Below are positions 5,835 through 6,949 of a DNA stretch of 6,949 nucleotides, in pieces. A program made the position numbers and the translations under genes. The stretch lies in NCBI GenBank assembly GCA_002368865.1, contig DFDT01000011.1, forward strand, positions 1-6,949, in the 5' to 3' direction. The number at the start of each line of letters is the position of its first letter. Positions within the stretch are counted from its first letter, which is position 1. Source of the DNA: Lachnospiraceae bacterium UBA3821 (lineage in GTDB: Bacteria > Bacillota > Clostridia > Lachnospirales > Lachnospiraceae). The notes beneath the pieces are model-generated. The model did not search any database and was not told the DNA's origin. It saw only the letters and a list, made by a program, of their open reading frames with translations.

Positions 5835-5856
5835 TTACTATATCAAAATAGTAAAA
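5818..5856. repeat. 13-bp perfect inverted repeat around the -35 box
   Basis: TTTTACTATTTTG (5818-5830) and CAAAATAGTAAAA (5844-5856) are perfect reverse complements separated by 13 bp. The element spans the Uma2 -35 box and shares its outer edge with the valS terminator stem. It could be an extra AT-rich hairpin behind the terminator, an operator, or a remnant of a small inverted-repeat element. Confidence 0.65.
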
Positions 5857-5897
5857 CGGACCTTCCTTCGCCTCTATCGCAAAGGAAAGCCCGTTCT
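5853..5897 (-). terminator. Rho-independent terminator of valS
   Basis: The minus-strand RNA folds into a stem of about 16 bp (5897-5882 with 5868-5853) with a 13-nt loop. The core is AACGGGCUUUCCUU pairing with AAGGAAGGUCCGUU. It has G-U pairs at 5890/5860, 5888/5862 and 5896/5854 that would be mismatches in plus-strand RNA, so it is tuned for the minus direction. A broken T-run follows (TTTTACTATTTT). It begins 22 nt after the valS stop. Confidence 0.75.
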
Positions 5898-5918
5898 TTT
5901 TGATCCAAAACAATATTT

Positions 5919-6949
5919 CTACTGCAGCTGCGCCAGTCTCTCTTTCACCTGCTCCATCATCTGCGTGTACTTCTGTAGCTTCTCCTTCTCCTCCGCGATC
6001 TTCGCCTCGGGAGCCTTGGAGATAAACTTCTCATTGGAGAGCATGCCGTTCACACGGGCCAGCTCACCCTCCAGGCGCTTCTGCTCTTTCTGCAGACGCT
6101 CGATCTCCTGCGCAATGTCCACCAGCTCCGCAAACGGAATGTAGAGGGTTGCGCCGGGGATCACTACGGACACCGCATCCTGGGCGATACCGGACTTATC
6201 TTTCTGCATAGTCACATCACTTGCATAAGCCAAAGATGCAAAGAATAATTTGCCCTCGGTAAAGGTATTCAGAATACCGTCGTCCTCGCTGACCACGAAT
6301 ACATGCGCTTTCCTGGAAGGAGCCACGTTCATCTCGCTACGGACATTCCGGATACCGCGGACAGCTTCTTTGATGGTCTCGATATCCTTCTCCTCCTTCG
6401 CGAAGTTCCACGCCTCGTCGTAGGTGGGCCATGCGCTGAGCATGATGGTCTCCTCCTCGTTCTGTAGTGTGCAGAAGATCTCCTCCGTGATGAAAGGCAT
6501 ATACGGATGCAGCAGCTTCAACGCGTCGATCAGCACATTCTTCAATGTCCACAGGGCCGCGTTCTGGCTGGCTGCGTCATCGGTGTTGTAAAGTCTGGGC
6601 TTCACCATCTCAATGTACCAATCGCAGAATTCATCCCAGATGAAGTCGTACACCTTCTGTACCGCGATACCCAGCTCGAAGTGCTCCATATTGTCAGTGA
6701 CATCTTTTACCAGCGTATTCAGCTTGGACAGGATCCACTTATCTACAGGCTGCAGATCGCTGTCAGCAGGCTTGGTCACCGACTTGCCGTCCATGTTCAT
6801 CAGGATAAAGCGGGATGCATTCCATACCTTGTTGGCAAAGTTTCTGGAATTTTCCACTCTCTCGTAATAGAAACGCATATCGTTGCCGGGCGCATTGCCG
6901 GTGATCAGCGTCAGACGCAGTGCATCCGCGCCGTACTGGTCGATGATCT
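5919..6949 (-). CDS. valS: Valyl-tRNA synthetase, C-terminal part (5' end outside window)
   Basis: The visible 342 residues are the C-terminal two-fifths of valine-tRNA ligase, the cytoplasmic class I enzyme that charges tRNA-Val. The frame stays open to the window edge and begins with IIDQYGADALRL and the GNDMRF stretch. Next comes the helical anticodon-binding domain (DKWILSKLN at visible residues 69-77, DEFCDWYIEMVKPRLY at 105-120, HPYMPFITEE at 147-156). It ends with the long coiled-coil tRNA-binding arm (about 274-342) containing the typical NEKFISKAP motif. The HIGH and KMSKS motifs lie upstream, outside the window. The gene ends in TAG at 5919-5921 and is followed by a strong terminator, so it is transcriptionally separate from the cluster downstream. 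No sign of damage. Confidence 0.97.
   Translation of the reverse strand, partial: IIDQYGADALRLTLITGNAPGNDMRFYYERVENSRNFANKVWNASRFILMNMDGKSVTKPADSDLQPVDKWILSKLNTLVKDVTDNMEHFELGIAVQKVYDFIWDEFCDWYIEMVKPRLYNTDDAASQNAALWTLKNVLIDALKLLHPYMPFITEEIFCTLQNEEETIMLSAWPTYDEAWNFAKEEKDIETIKEAVRGIRNVRSEMNVAPSRKAHVFVVSEDDGILNTFTEGKLFFASLAYASDVTMQKDKSGIAQDAVSVVIPGATLYIPFAELVDIAQEIERLQKEQKRLEGELARVNGMLSNEKFISKAPEAKIAEEKEKLQKYTQMMEQVKERLAQLQ

Noticed and set aside
17..6949. CRISPR array, tRNA, rRNA or insertion sequence
   Set aside because: No regularly spaced repeats, cloverleaf-like segments, transposase or recombinase coding regions were found on either strand.

Overview
The window reads as chromosomal DNA from a low- to mid-GC Firmicute, most likely a gut Clostridia member of the Lachnospiraceae type. 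The basis is the Clostridia-like valyl-tRNA synthetase C-terminus, strong GGAGG ribosome binding sites before every gene start that can be seen, and the style of the HD, WYL and metallophosphoesterase proteins. The lineage is an inference from protein flavour, not from a marker search. All seven genes lie on the minus strand, so transcription runs from the high coordinates towards position 1.

Layout in the direction of transcription: (1) 6949-5919, the C-terminal 342 residues of valS, ending in a rho-independent terminator (5853-5897). (2) A dense regulatory stretch (5720-5918) with a 13-bp inverted repeat, a TTGACA/TAGTAT promoter and a 19-bp palindrome lying over its -10 box. (3) A Uma2-family PD-(D/E)XK nuclease-like gene (5719-5138). 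(4) An extended -10 promoter, then a 438-residue protein (5084-3768) that joins an HD phosphohydrolase domain to sigma-70-like regions 2 and 4. (5) An 80-bp gap with a palindrome and a possible hairpin that would hide a ribosome binding site. (6) An unrecognised, very acidic, tryptophan-rich 494-residue protein (3687-2203). (7) A HAD-family 5'(3')-deoxyribonucleotidase-like protein (2182-1673). (8) A WYL-domain transcriptional regulator (1637-339). (9) A metallophosphoesterase N-terminal half (346-17), overlapping the WYL gene by 8 nt and ending early.

Genes 6 to 9 are closely packed (21 nt, 35 nt and -8 nt between them) and probably form one transcript. Uma2 and the HD-sigma gene each have their own credible promoter. 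The best candidate for something undescribed is the HD-sigma fusion: a predicted metal-dependent phosphohydrolase or nucleotide-binding domain in the same chain as promoter-recognition modules. Its neighbours add two more predicted phosphohydrolases, a ligand-type WYL regulator and an uncharacterised acidic protein. That would fit a small nucleotide-responsive regulatory or stress/defence cluster downstream of valS, but this joint role is inference only. I saw no tRNA, rRNA, CRISPR array, insertion sequence or plus-strand gene.
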